DNA of 14,871 nucleotides from CAYMCV01 sp964389005. GTDB taxonomy: Bacteria; Bacillota; Clostridia; Lachnospirales; Lachnospiraceae. Location of the stretch: NCBI GenBank assembly GCA_964389005.1, contig CAYMCV010000059.1, forward strand, positions 1-14,871. The letters are read 5' to 3'. A model generated the notes under the pieces. That model searched no databases and was not told where the DNA came from. It saw nothing but the letters and a program-made list of their open reading frames with translations. The position numbers and the translations under genes were made by a program. Positions 7,024 to 14,640 of this stretch are shown here, piece after piece (the stretch's first letter is position 1; every line of letters starts with the position of its first letter).

Positions 7024-9093
7024 TCACTTGTGCTCTGACACATAGATGCTCATTCTAGACTGAATGATACGCGCCGTTTCCTCCGGTGTTTTGTCTCCGG
7101 CAAACATGGCGCCGGCTTCCTCAAGCACGATTCTATTAACCTCATTGCTGTCCGAAACCGCCACGGTAATTGATTCCATCAGTTTCCTATAAGTATCTGC
7201 TTGCGTCTGCGTGAGCATCGGTTTTTGTTCTCCGTCATCCGTTTCTTTCGGCTCGGTCGCCTCAGCAATGGCATTCTCAAATGTAGGCTTATAGGCATAG
7301 GTACTTTTTAACGCATATTTCGTAAACTCCCAACACCCCTCCATGCAATCGGTACCCGCATATACAGAGACCCCAGACACATAAAAAACAGAACCGCAAC
7401 TTCCGTCAGGCGTTGGCCAGCCGATATAACTTAATTCTCGACCGCTGTACTTTTCGCTCCATGCAAAACTCTCGACGTCACTAAATCCGGTCTCCACCAT
7501 AATCATCCTACCGTCTGACATCATGGCATTGACTTCATCGAGAAAATATGGATTCTCCTCAGGGCAATTCGGGTCATATCCTTTTTTTGCCGCCTCCAAT
7601 ATGCGCACAAATTCCGGTGTGTCGAAATTGCAAGTTCCATTCACCCAATCTATGGCATGCGGCGCATAGAGATTTAACGATGTTTGAAGAAAGAAATCGG
7701 CGCCCAAAAAAGACGACATGACACCATCCGGCGGCAATTGACTCTCCATCTCGAAGTATTCATCCCAAGTCCAACCCATGCGGTCACCGCCAACCTCTTT
7801 TAGTACCCCAAATGTGGTGATTGAGAGGTATACCGGTGCAAGCATCAGTTTTCCGCTGTTTTCAATTGCTTCAAGCCCATAAAAATCATCACGATTCAAT
7901 TCCGCATCTTCATCCAACAACGGATACAAATCCGCAAAAGCAGAGGAATTTTGAAGTGAACTCACATCGGAAACCATTACCATATCCGGTCCGTTTTGGC
8001 TCGTCAATTCCGTATTCAGTTTTGTCAGCGCATCTTCTCGACTTAATTCGTTACCATTGGAATAATCCACAACTTCTACATAATAATCATCATTGGCGGC
8101 ATTAAACATCGCGGCAAGATTCGTGCCTTCGTAAGGTGACAGTGCTGCCAGTATCAGGCGGGTTTTGGGATGTATTTCCTCAGGCTTTGCAGGTCGGATT
8201 CTTGCCAAACCGGTCACCGAAAGACACAGAAATCCATCACCGTCAGGAATGAAATATCTCAGTTCTTGTTCGGATATACCGCACTCTTCCCAAAACAAAA
8301 TATTCGACATCGTACCGGTTACCGGGTCAAGATAGGAGAATTCACTCTTGGTCGCAATCAGAAACGGATGTTCCGTCGTCCCCTTGGCAAGTGCCTCCAT
8401 TTCCTCCGGCAACGCAACAGCCGTTCCCAAATTCATGGTTGATAAGTTGATGGGATATAGTGACAATTCGGTGTCTGTCTGATTGAACAACCACAAACTG
8501 CTATCCCCTCCGCTCAAGATTCTGCCGGAGAACTCCTCCAATGCGGCTGTGCTGCAATCTACGTTTCCTTGCTTGCTACCGTCAATACCGTAAACCATCA
8601 TTTTCTGATTCATCGAATCATAGATAACTATATTTGTCTCCGTGATTACAAAACTATCCGCTCTGACCGAAAGATCCAGACGCAGAAGTTCTTGTCCGTC
8701 AAACCCCAGCTTCATAAAATCGCATTCCTGAATATACTCGTCGCCAACCATGCCCTTTTCAACGGCACACCAAATGCCATCTGCAACCACAACAAAATCA
8801 CGCATATATTGATCAAACAGAATGTTGCCCTCTCGGTCGACCAGATGTTCCATATCGCTAAAAATGAGATGCTCTGCATCTCCCCTCAGCATAAAGTATT
8901 CGCACTCGTTAAGCCTGTCCAACGTATAGCAACCACCGCTCCCCATCCATTGTCCGTCTGATGATACCGCCGTGGTCAAATCGTCTGATTGCACCGGCGT
9001 ACTGCCAATCTCCTTCGTACCGCCGCCACAGGCGGTGAAGTTAAAAATCATGAGCAGTATAAGTGCAATGCATTGTATTCTATGATATTTCAT
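7024..9093 (-). CDS. Lipoprotein with a propeller-like domain fused to an extracellular solute-binding domain
   Basis: The ATG at 9093 (AAGGA about 7 bases upstream) gives a clean lipoprotein signal: MKYHRIQ, a hydrophobic core and the lipobox FTAC with C22 as the lipidated residue. The more distal in-frame ATG at 9129 would overlap the upstream gene. Residues about 45-300 contain beta-repeat patterns (VDREGNILFD, VVADGIWCAV, LGFDGQELLRL, GGDSSLWLFN) like a WD/YVTN-type propeller. From about 312 the sequence becomes a family-1 solute-binding domain (LAALSPYEGTNLAAMFNAAN, NGPDMVMVSD at 368-376, GWTWDEYFE at 440-448). At 689 residues it is much longer than an ordinary 420-residue binding protein. 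No ABC permease or ATPase is adjacent. It is the last gene of the operon, 25 bases after the HD-GYP gene. A sensor role rather than uptake is inference. Confidence 0.85.
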   Translation of the reverse strand: MKYHRIQCIALILLMIFNFTACGGGTKEIGSTPVQSDDLTTAVSSDGQWMGSGGCYTLDRLNECEYFMLRGDAEHLIFSDMEHLVDREGNILFDQYMRDFVVVADGIWCAVEKGMVGDEYIQECDFMKLGFDGQELLRLDLSVRADSFVITETNIVIYDSMNQKMMVYGIDGSKQGNVDCSTAALEEFSGRILSGGDSSLWLFNQTDTELSLYPINLSTMNLGTAVALPEEMEALAKGTTEHPFLIATKSEFSYLDPVTGTMSNILFWEECGISEQELRYFIPDGDGFLCLSVTGLARIRPAKPEEIHPKTRLILAALSPYEGTNLAAMFNAANDDYYVEVVDYSNGNELSREDALTKLNTELTSQNGPDMVMVSDVSSLQNSSAFADLYPLLDEDAELNRDDFYGLEAIENSGKLMLAPVYLSITTFGVLKEVGGDRMGWTWDEYFEMESQLPPDGVMSSFLGADFFLQTSLNLYAPHAIDWVNGTCNFDTPEFVRILEAAKKGYDPNCPEENPYFLDEVNAMMSDGRMIMVETGFSDVESFAWSEKYSGRELSYIGWPTPDGSCGSVFYVSGVSVYAGTDCMEGCWEFTKYALKSTYAYKPTFENAIAEATEPKETDDGEQKPMLTQTQADTYRKLMESITVAVSDSNEVNRIVLEEAGAMFAGDKTPEETARIIQSRMSIYVSEHK

Positions 9094-9118
9094 GATGCTT
9101 CCTTCTATTCTATCTGTT

Positions 9119-10351
9119 TTATTGGGCACTTTCTTCCAAGTGTCGTATTATTTCTTCTTTTAACTCGATGACACAGTCCGCAATACAAGGTTCAAAGTGT
9201 TTTCCTTTGGAATCCTCGATGATTTTTAGCACAGCGTCAAGTGTCATTTCTTCTTTGTAAGGGCGCTTGCTGAGCAGCGCGTCCAAAACATCCGCCGCCG
9301 CCATAATTCTGGCACACAACGGAATCTCCTCACCGCGAAGTCCGCGCGGATAGCCGGTACCGTCCCATTTTTCCTGATGGCAAAGCGCCATATCCACTGC
9401 AGTTTCAATATACTCCGGAGAATCAATGGTGGACATGTTTTCTACAATCATCTTGGCACCTGCATCGGTATGCGTCTTAATGATGTCATATTCTTCATTT
9501 GTCAGTTTATTCGGTTTGGTCAAAATGGCATCCGGAATACTGATTTTTCCAAGGTCATGCAAGGGTGCCGTCTGCTCATAAAGTTCAATGGTATGTTCCG
9601 TCAAAATATCCTTATAATAACCCTTTTCTTTTAACTTCTCCGCAATTAATCTAACATAGACGCTGGTGTTCTTAATATGTTCTCCGGTTCCGTTGTCACG
9701 GCATTCCACCAGATTTGCAAAGGACCTGGTTAATTCCGTCTGAAATGTTTTGGCCTTGCAGTTCAAATCGTATAGTCGCTTCAAGGATGTCTCCAGACGA
9801 TGTACAATCACGAGACTGATGACGGCCACAAAAATGTATTCAATGGAAAAACTCATAAAAAAGCCGCGGAACCACGCGTTTGGTTCGGAAGTAACATAAT
9901 AAATCTCACAGGCTTCATAGGATCTGAGTCTGAGTGCAATGACCATAATCAAATATCCCGTCACGGTAACAATGCCGGTCAATTTCTTGTTGTAATAAAT
10001 GCAACTTAAAAAGGGAACCATAGCGAAACAGAGATAGATGCCAATCGTGGCCTCTTGCGCGAGAAGCAAAATGAATAATTCCAACGCAAACAATCCGAAG
10101 TACTTCGACAATTGATAAAGTTCCGGCTTTTTGCGTAGATAAAAAACGATGACGCTTAAAAGTAGGGTTGCAATAAGCGCAACAATACAAGAATAGTAGG
10201 AAACATATTTTAGAATGTGAAAATACTTTCCCGCAGCCATCAGCGGTCCCGCGAGATTGGTTACATAAATGATGGATGCAACCTTTTTGTTGATTTCAAT
10301 ATCGTTCTCTTTAATGAATTTGCTATATTCTACATTCGGTTCGTGTCTCAT
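9119..10351 (-). CDS. Membrane-anchored HD-GYP domain phosphodiesterase
   Basis: The 410-residue protein has an N-terminal half with about five membrane segments (46-70, 84-97, 100-118, 123-141, 162-184) and a C-terminal HD-GYP domain (about 205-400). Visible motifs are ECRDNGTGEH (217-225), the metal-binding HDLGK (265-269), KTH (292-294) and HQEKWDGTGYPRG (325-337). HD-GYP proteins hydrolyse cyclic di-GMP (some act on cGAMP) at an iron or manganese centre in the cytoplasm. The usual HHE is HQE here, removing one possible metal ligand. The ATG overlaps the stop of the CpoA-like gene by four bases (ATGA), so translation is coupled to the glycolipid synthase. No receiver or PAS domain is visible, so input probably comes through the membrane segments, perhaps from the lipoprotein encoded next. 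Confidence 0.92.
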   Translation of the reverse strand: MRHEPNVEYSKFIKENDIEINKKVASIIYVTNLAGPLMAAGKYFHILKYVSYYSCIVALIATLLLSVIVFYLRKKPELYQLSKYFGLFALELFILLLAQEATIGIYLCFAMVPFLSCIYYNKKLTGIVTVTGYLIMVIALRLRSYEACEIYYVTSEPNAWFRGFFMSFSIEYIFVAVISLVIVHRLETSLKRLYDLNCKAKTFQTELTRSFANLVECRDNGTGEHIKNTSVYVRLIAEKLKEKGYYKDILTEHTIELYEQTAPLHDLGKISIPDAILTKPNKLTNEEYDIIKTHTDAGAKMIVENMSTIDSPEYIETAVDMALCHQEKWDGTGYPRGLRGEEIPLCARIMAAADVLDALLSKRPYKEEMTLDAVLKIIEDSKGKHFEPCIADCVIELKEEIIRHLEESAQ

Positions 10352-11361
10352 AGGCTCTTCCCCTCTTGTACTTGTGCGTCCCTATATACCTGTCCCAACT
10401 GTTTCCCAACGCATTGCAAATCTCTTTCCTTCGCAACCTGATAAGCGTTTTCTGTCAGCGAAACACATTTGTTCTCTACAATCTGTGTGATTTTTTGTTC
10501 AAATTCATCAATACTTCTTGCTTTATAGACATCCCTATCCTCCGTAAGCCAATCCGCATAAACCGGAATATCCCGCAGCAACGCCGGGATTTTCATTGCA
10601 GCAGCTTCTAAAACTACAATCCCTTCAGTCTCTTCATAGGATGGGAACAAAAACAAATCACAACTTCCGTAGGCCTCGCGCAAATCATCCTTCTTGGCAT
10701 AACCCGCAAATATCAGATTCGGAAGTTTCGTCTGTACCACCTTCCTAATCTCCCTCGGAATTGTGTTCATGTTCACTTCTCCGAACCAGATAAAAAAGTA
10801 CTGCGGCATTCGTCTTGCCAGTTCTACAAAATCCTCAATGCCCTTTCTTTTTATCGTAAGTCCGACAGACATAATTACAATGTCATCTGCTTTAAAACCA
10901 TACTTTTTACGGAATGTTTCTCTGTCTATTTGATTTTTATCGTAATAATGAATATCGATACCGTTGGAAATAACTTCAATCCTCTTAGTAATTCCATAGG
11001 CTTGAAGTAGTGATTTGGAATAATTCGTCGGCGTGACAATGATATCGCCCAAGTTGTAGCAGTGCTTAATCCAGTGCCCGAACAGATTATCAAAAAGATT
11101 GGAACCGATAAAGGAATTTCGAAAATCCTCTTTGGTGGAATGTGCATGATAAATGACCGGAATGTGTTTGCGTTTGGCTCTCCTGGCCACCCAAGCAGAT
11201 TTGGGAAATATGGTATTAATATGAACGACGTCTGCTTCTTTTAACGTATCCACGACTTCAATTCCGTTTTGTCCGGCAGCATTCTTCTGATGATAAATGG
11301 CTCTTCCGACGCCGCTTTTTTCAATCATTTTCTGCATTCCGGAATAAATAAAAACTTTCAC
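10348..11361 (-). CDS. cpoA: CpoA-like GT4 glycosyltransferase, second step of diglycosyl-diacylglycerol synthesis
   Basis: The gene starts with GTG at 11361, preceded by GGGGGGAT five bases upstream. The 337-residue GT-B fold enzyme of family GT4 shows EKSGVGRAIYHQ (14-25), HAHSTKEDFRNSFIGSN (72-88), SNGIDIHYY (132-140), the RKGIEDFVELARRMP and FIWFGE stretches, and the catalytic/nucleotide EX7E motif EETEGIVVLEA (E244, E252). These blocks closely resemble streptococcal CpoA, which adds a second sugar to monoglucosyl-diacylglycerol at the inner face of the membrane. The likely donor is UDP-glucose or UDP-galactose, not decidable here. It lies 17 bases after the VTT gene and overlaps the HD-GYP gene by 4 bases. 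The resemblance is recalled rather than aligned, so orthology is probable, not proven. Confidence 0.85.
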   Translation of the reverse strand: MKVFIYSGMQKMIEKSGVGRAIYHQKNAAGQNGIEVVDTLKEADVVHINTIFPKSAWVARRAKRKHIPVIYHAHSTKEDFRNSFIGSNLFDNLFGHWIKHCYNLGDIIVTPTNYSKSLLQAYGITKRIEVISNGIDIHYYDKNQIDRETFRKKYGFKADDIVIMSVGLTIKRKGIEDFVELARRMPQYFFIWFGEVNMNTIPREIRKVVQTKLPNLIFAGYAKKDDLREAYGSCDLFLFPSYEETEGIVVLEAAAMKIPALLRDIPVYADWLTEDRDVYKARSIDEFEQKITQIVENKCVSLTENAYQVAKERDLQCVGKQLGQVYRDAQVQEGKSL

Positions 11362-11378
11362 AATATCCCCCCTGATGT

Positions 11379-11990
11379 CTATAACTTCTGTGAAATGAAA
11401 TCCGTGAATACTTTGAAGACGGTATGTAATCCCATACTGTACAAGAAAATTGCCGCCGGTTTCCCGAGCAAAATAATTGCGGTGAATTTTTTAAAAGTGA
11501 TTCTGCTGACACCTGCCAAATAGCACAGAAAATCATCCGGTGCCACCGGCAAAAAAATGAGAATCGCAAAAATCCTCTCAAAGTACTTTTCATTCTCCAG
11601 ATATCGAATATATTTATCGTAGAATTTCTTGCTTGTAACCTGTTGCACAAATTCCTGCCCCAGTTGTCTTGCAATCAGAAATGCCCATATAGACCCAAGA
11701 CAGATACCGACATAATTCAGAACAAATCCCCAAAACGGTCCCCAGAAAATAACGCCGTACACGCAACCGATTGCCCCCGGCAGAATCGGAAATACCACTT
11801 GTACCGCTTGAATAAAAGCAAAAATAAGCGGCGCAAAAATGCCGCATTTATTTAAAAAAGCATTCATTTTATCTTGATCGGTCAGTATTCCTTCTCTGTA
11901 TGCGATAACAGTCAATATGCACATTACAGCTGTCATTACTATCATAATGAGCTTTTTGTACTTAGCCGGCAACAGATTGTACTTTTGCAT
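11379..11990 (-). CDS. VTT-domain (TVP38/TMEM64, DedA-superfamily) membrane protein, possible lipid translocase
   Basis: The ATG at 11990 is chosen because AGAGGAA lies just upstream within the end of the glucosyltransferase gene, and the protein then begins MQKYNLLPAKYKK before the first membrane segment. The 203 residues contain the VTT core: QVVFPILPGAIGCVYG (64-79), then glycine-spaced helices through LNYVGICLGSIWAFLIAR (91-108), with G111. The re-entrant region FLPVAPDDFLCYLAG (146-160) has the PDD motif seen in this subfamily. Members of the DedA/VTT superfamily move lipids or lipid carriers across membranes. Here the gene sits between two glycolipid glycosyltransferases, overlapping the first by 29 bases, so moving the glycolipid product to the outer leaflet is an attractive inference. 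Confidence 0.88.
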   Translation of the reverse strand: MQKYNLLPAKYKKLIMIVMTAVMCILTVIAYREGILTDQDKMNAFLNKCGIFAPLIFAFIQAVQVVFPILPGAIGCVYGVIFWGPFWGFVLNYVGICLGSIWAFLIARQLGQEFVQQVTSKKFYDKYIRYLENEKYFERIFAILIFLPVAPDDFLCYLAGVSRITFKKFTAIILLGKPAAIFLYSMGLHTVFKVFTDFISQKL

Positions 11991-13167
11991 ACAGTTCCTC
12001 TCTCTTTTGTTGCGGCATCTTCTTCTGTTCAATTAAATTCGTATAGATTCCTTCCATATTCCGGGCAAACGCTTCGGAACTCCATTCAGTAACACTTTCG
12101 CGTGCCTTCATTTCCATCTTCTGATAATTTTTATTGCTAAAAAGTGCATTATAGTACTTCACAAACTCATCATAATCTTGGAAATTATAGCCGTTAACAC
12201 CCTTAACCAAGAAACTGTTCTGGCAGTCATCTTTACGAACCAACAGCGGTTTCCCTGCCGCCAAAGCCTCAATATTCGTTAATCCTTGTGTCTCGCTCGT
12301 GGAATTGCCGACATAGATATTGGCAATTGCATAGTAATTCTGGACGTTCTTCCATTCCACCTCACCGGTGAAGAAAACACGCCTCTCGAGATGATTTTTA
12401 TGTACATATGTTTCCATCTTTTCTCGTTCGGGACCGTCACCCACAAAGAATAGTCTTGCCTTAGGGTCTTGCTTCATCACTTGTTCGGTAAATAATAGCA
12501 ATTCGAAAACATCTTTTTCCTTGCAAAGTCTTCCGACGCTTATAAGAACATGGTTTTTACGGTCTATTCCATATTTGCGGCGAATTTCGTTCAATTTCTC
12601 ATGCGATACGATACCGAATTTTCTGATGTCAATTCCGGTGGGTTGAACAATCAGTGATTTACGCACTCCATAGTTTTGCAGCAAATCCTGTACCTTCTTC
12701 GTCGGAACAATCACTTCATCTGCTTCATCGCACCATTTACGACTCATATTGCGGATGAGGTTTTTGAGTTTCGCATTACCGGGTACTTTTAGGTAATGTG
12801 TATATTCTTCATAAATAGTATGATATGTATGGATATGAGGAATATTCAGTTTCTTGGCAGCTCTTTTTCCGATTTGGCCGACAACAAATTCCGTCTGCGT
12901 ATGAATCACATCCAGTTTCAAGCCCTCAATCGTGCCAATCCACCTATGTAATGTATCAAAACAGAACCGTCTTTCCTGTAGGAAAACAAACGGCAAACTA
13001 ATCATTCGGAACACATTTTCTTCTTTTTCGACAACATTCGGATTCGTAACCGTAAAAACATAAACAACATGTCCCAAACGTTCCAATTCCTTCTTCAGTA
13101 GCAATGTCGACGTAGCAACTCCATTTACCTCCGGATAATACGTATCGGTAAAAAGTCCTATCTTCAT
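11962..13167 (-). CDS. 1,2-diacylglycerol 3-alpha-glucosyltransferase-like GT4 enzyme, first glycolipid step
   Basis: AGAGGG (13175-13180) sits 7 bases before the ATG at 13167, so the start seven codons further upstream is rejected. The 401-residue protein opens with MKIGLFTDTYYPEVNGVATS and contains DVIHTQTEF (86-94) and IPHIHTYHTIYEEYTHYL, split here as IPHIHTYHT and IYEEYTHYL. It also has PTGIDIRKF (176-184), VGRLCKEKD (211-219), FVGDGPE (241-247) and the EX7E motif SETQGLTNIEALAAGKP (E292, E300). This pattern is that of Firmicute monoglucosyldiacylglycerol synthases, which transfer glucose from UDP-glucose to diacylglycerol at the cytoplasmic face. It is the first gene of a five-gene operon that also holds the second-step transferase, supporting the call. 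A GT4 enzyme acting on phosphatidylinositol is the main alternative and is less likely. Confidence 0.87.
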   Translation of the reverse strand: MKIGLFTDTYYPEVNGVATSTLLLKKELERLGHVVYVFTVTNPNVVEKEENVFRMISLPFVFLQERRFCFDTLHRWIGTIEGLKLDVIHTQTEFVVGQIGKRAAKKLNIPHIHTYHTIYEEYTHYLKVPGNAKLKNLIRNMSRKWCDEADEVIVPTKKVQDLLQNYGVRKSLIVQPTGIDIRKFGIVSHEKLNEIRRKYGIDRKNHVLISVGRLCKEKDVFELLLFTEQVMKQDPKARLFFVGDGPEREKMETYVHKNHLERRVFFTGEVEWKNVQNYYAIANIYVGNSTSETQGLTNIEALAAGKPLLVRKDDCQNSFLVKGVNGYNFQDYDEFVKYYNALFSNKNYQKMEMKARESVTEWSSEAFARNMEGIYTNLIEQKKMPQQKREELYAKVQSVAG

Positions 13168-13226
13168 TGGTATACCCTCTTTCGCCATTCACGCATTTTG
13201 GTATTATTAACCTAATAACTCTGTGT

Positions 13227-13260
13227 ATTTTACTATATTTACGTAAATAGCACAACCCAA
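13227..13260 (-). promoter_or_regulatory. Promoter region of the glycolipid operon with a 14-bp palindrome in the spacer
   Basis: Two overlapping minus-strand promoters fit. One is TTGTGC (13250-13255) with TAAAAT (13227-13232); the other is TTGGGT (13255-13260) with TATAGT (13232-13237). Both have 17-base spacers and five-of-six -10 boxes but weak -35 boxes. The perfect palindrome TATTTACGTAAATA (13236-13249) lies inside the 17-base spacer of the first, ending next to its -35, which suggests control by a dimeric repressor or a spacer-binding activator. The regulator is not identifiable. Confidence 0.6.
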
Positions 13261-13377
13261 ATGGTCGATTCTTCATAGTATCTTATACTTTTCTTTAGAA
13301 TATCTTAAGTTTTGGAAAATACTTACCGTAAGAATAATACATAAACCTGTGTAAGTTAATATCTTTTAGAGCAGCGA

Positions 13378-14088
13378 TTAGGATTTCTTCTTTACCATGA
13401 TACCCACAAACGTCGTATATGGTTTGATAATTCTCTCATAAAAGGATAAATCGTAGGATGCATTTTGCGGCTCAGCCGCAAACCATTCCTGCCAAGCCGT
13501 TTCAAAGCAATTCATTTCCCAAGTTTTAACCATTTCAATCTCATCACAATTACCGATGATGTTTTTCCATGAACTCATACTACGGAACATATAGGCTTCA
13601 TCCCCGAGCCAGTCCGTCAATAACTCCTCTGACCTTCCAGTGTAGATATCTTTGATTCCGGGGATTCCGATTAACACAATTCCGCCTTTCTTAATATAAG
13701 GCAAAATCTTCTGTTCAAAAAAGCCTTCTCTTCCGGCAAAATAGTGATATGAATCGATGCTGATTAACGCATCAAACATCTCTTTATCAAAATGTAAATC
13801 TGTGGCATCCGCATGAATCGGTACTATTTGATTGTCCATCCCCCACTCTGCAAATCTCCGACGATTATCTTCTTCTGCAATCCATAAATCAGTTGCATAA
13901 ACTGTCGCACCGGTCTCATTGGCAATGAATAAACTTGTCATTCCGGTTCCGCACCCCAAATCGATAATCTTCTGCTGCTTTGTTAACCGAAGTGGATAAT
14001 CTTCTAACAATTCATCTAAAATACGTATACTATTGGGCCCCATTAGGTTCGGCGAGCAAAAATATTGCTTGTAATTATCACCCTTCAT
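13378..14088 (-). CDS. Class I SAM-dependent methyltransferase
   Basis: The 236-residue protein has motif I IIDLGCGTGMTS (41-52), the SAM-ribose acidic residue in VYATDLW (D67), HADATDLHF (92-100, motif III region) and FDALISIDSYHYF (105-117, motif IV region). This is the seven-strand Rossmann methyltransferase fold. The N-terminal YFCSPNLMGPNSIRIL and the later FRSMSSWKNIIG are features of small-molecule or lipid-type methyltransferases, but the acceptor cannot be deduced. A run of seven Gs (14096-14102) precedes the ATG by 7 bases. The 210 bases between it and the glycolipid operon hold that operon's own promoter and no clear terminator, so some read-through is possible. Confidence 0.9.
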   Translation of the reverse strand: MKGDNYKQYFCSPNLMGPNSIRILDELLEDYPLRLTKQQKIIDLGCGTGMTSLFIANETGATVYATDLWIAEEDNRRRFAEWGMDNQIVPIHADATDLHFDKEMFDALISIDSYHYFAGREGFFEQKILPYIKKGGIVLIGIPGIKDIYTGRSEELLTDWLGDEAYMFRSMSSWKNIIGNCDEIEMVKTWEMNCFETAWQEWFAAEPQNASYDLSFYERIIKPYTTFVGIMVKKKS

Positions 14089-14128
14089 CCTTGATCCCCC
14101 CCATTCATTTATCTATACTACATTCCAA

Positions 14129-14157
14129 ATCATACCACGATTTTTTAACTCTTTAAA
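14129..14157 (-). promoter_or_regulatory. Extended -10 promoter of the methyltransferase gene
   Basis: On the minus strand TTTAAA (14152-14157) and TG-G-TATGAT (hexamer 14129-14134) are 17 bases apart. The TG one base before the -10 compensates for the weaker -35. The predicted start near 14122 leaves a leader of about 34 bases containing the G-rich ribosome site. Confidence 0.6.
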
Positions 14158-14300
14158 GCATTTTTTGCCATTACAGAATAAAATGTTTTTTAATGATTGT
14201 GTGATGATGTATTGTTTCATAATGTCTTTTTATTGCTAATTGATAATAATGCAGAACGATATGACTATTTGATTTTCTGTACTGAAATTGCGGGGGAGTG

Positions 14301-14442
14301 TGGAATTGATTGGCTGCTCTGAAAATGATGGCAAACTTGGGAATTGATTGGCTGCTCTGAAAATGATGGCGAACTTGGAAATCGATTGGCTGCTCTAAAA
14401 AATGATGGCGAACTTGGTAATTGATTGGTTGCTATGAAAATG
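14301..14442 (+). repeat. 38-bp tandem repeat, about 3.7 copies
   Basis: Units starting GAATTGATTGGCTGCTCTGA and ending AAATGATGGCGAACTTGG begin at 14303, 14341, 14379 and 14418. The period is 38, then 39 after one inserted A. Copies differ at only a few bases. The last copy breaks off inside GAAAATGA, exactly where the palindrome of dispersed repeat copy B begins. There are no spacers, so this is not a CRISPR array, and 38 is not a multiple of three, so it is not a protein repeat. Confidence 0.9.
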
Positions 14443-14640
14443 ACATTAATGTCATGGGCAATTTGGGGTACAGAATCGATAAATATTTTTTTGTACCCCA
14501 AAATAAATTTTATGTCAACCTGTTTTTCGACTAATTCCATAGGTTTAAACGCGATATGGGGCACAAACTACAATTGAATTGTTTATGTACCCCAGATATT
14601 CTGTACTTTTTAGTTATAATGTACCCCATAGAGTGGACAC
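14440..14640 (+). repeat. Dispersed intergenic repeat, copy B
   Basis: It opens with the perfect 16-bp palindrome ATGACATTAATGTCAT (14440-14455). A perfect hairpin follows, TTTGGGGTACA (14462-14472) with TGTACCCCAAA (14492-14502) around a 19-base loop, and then TTTTATGTCAACC (14508-14520). A second hairpin runs from GGGGCACAAAC to ATGTACCCCAGATA (14558-14598), with ACAATTGAATTGT at its tip. Another TGTACCCC lies at 14620-14627. Block order and spacing match copy A (TTTTATGTyAACC is 68 bases after the palindrome start here, 67 there). Confidence 0.7.

Noticed and set aside
14301..14442. CRISPR-like array
   Set aside because: Units are directly contiguous without unique spacers, and there are no cas genes.
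14265..14564. 99-codon minus-strand open frame across the right-hand repeats
   Set aside because: It consists of the 38-bp tandem repeats and the dispersed element read through, the repeat period is not a multiple of three, and no ribosome site or family is visible.
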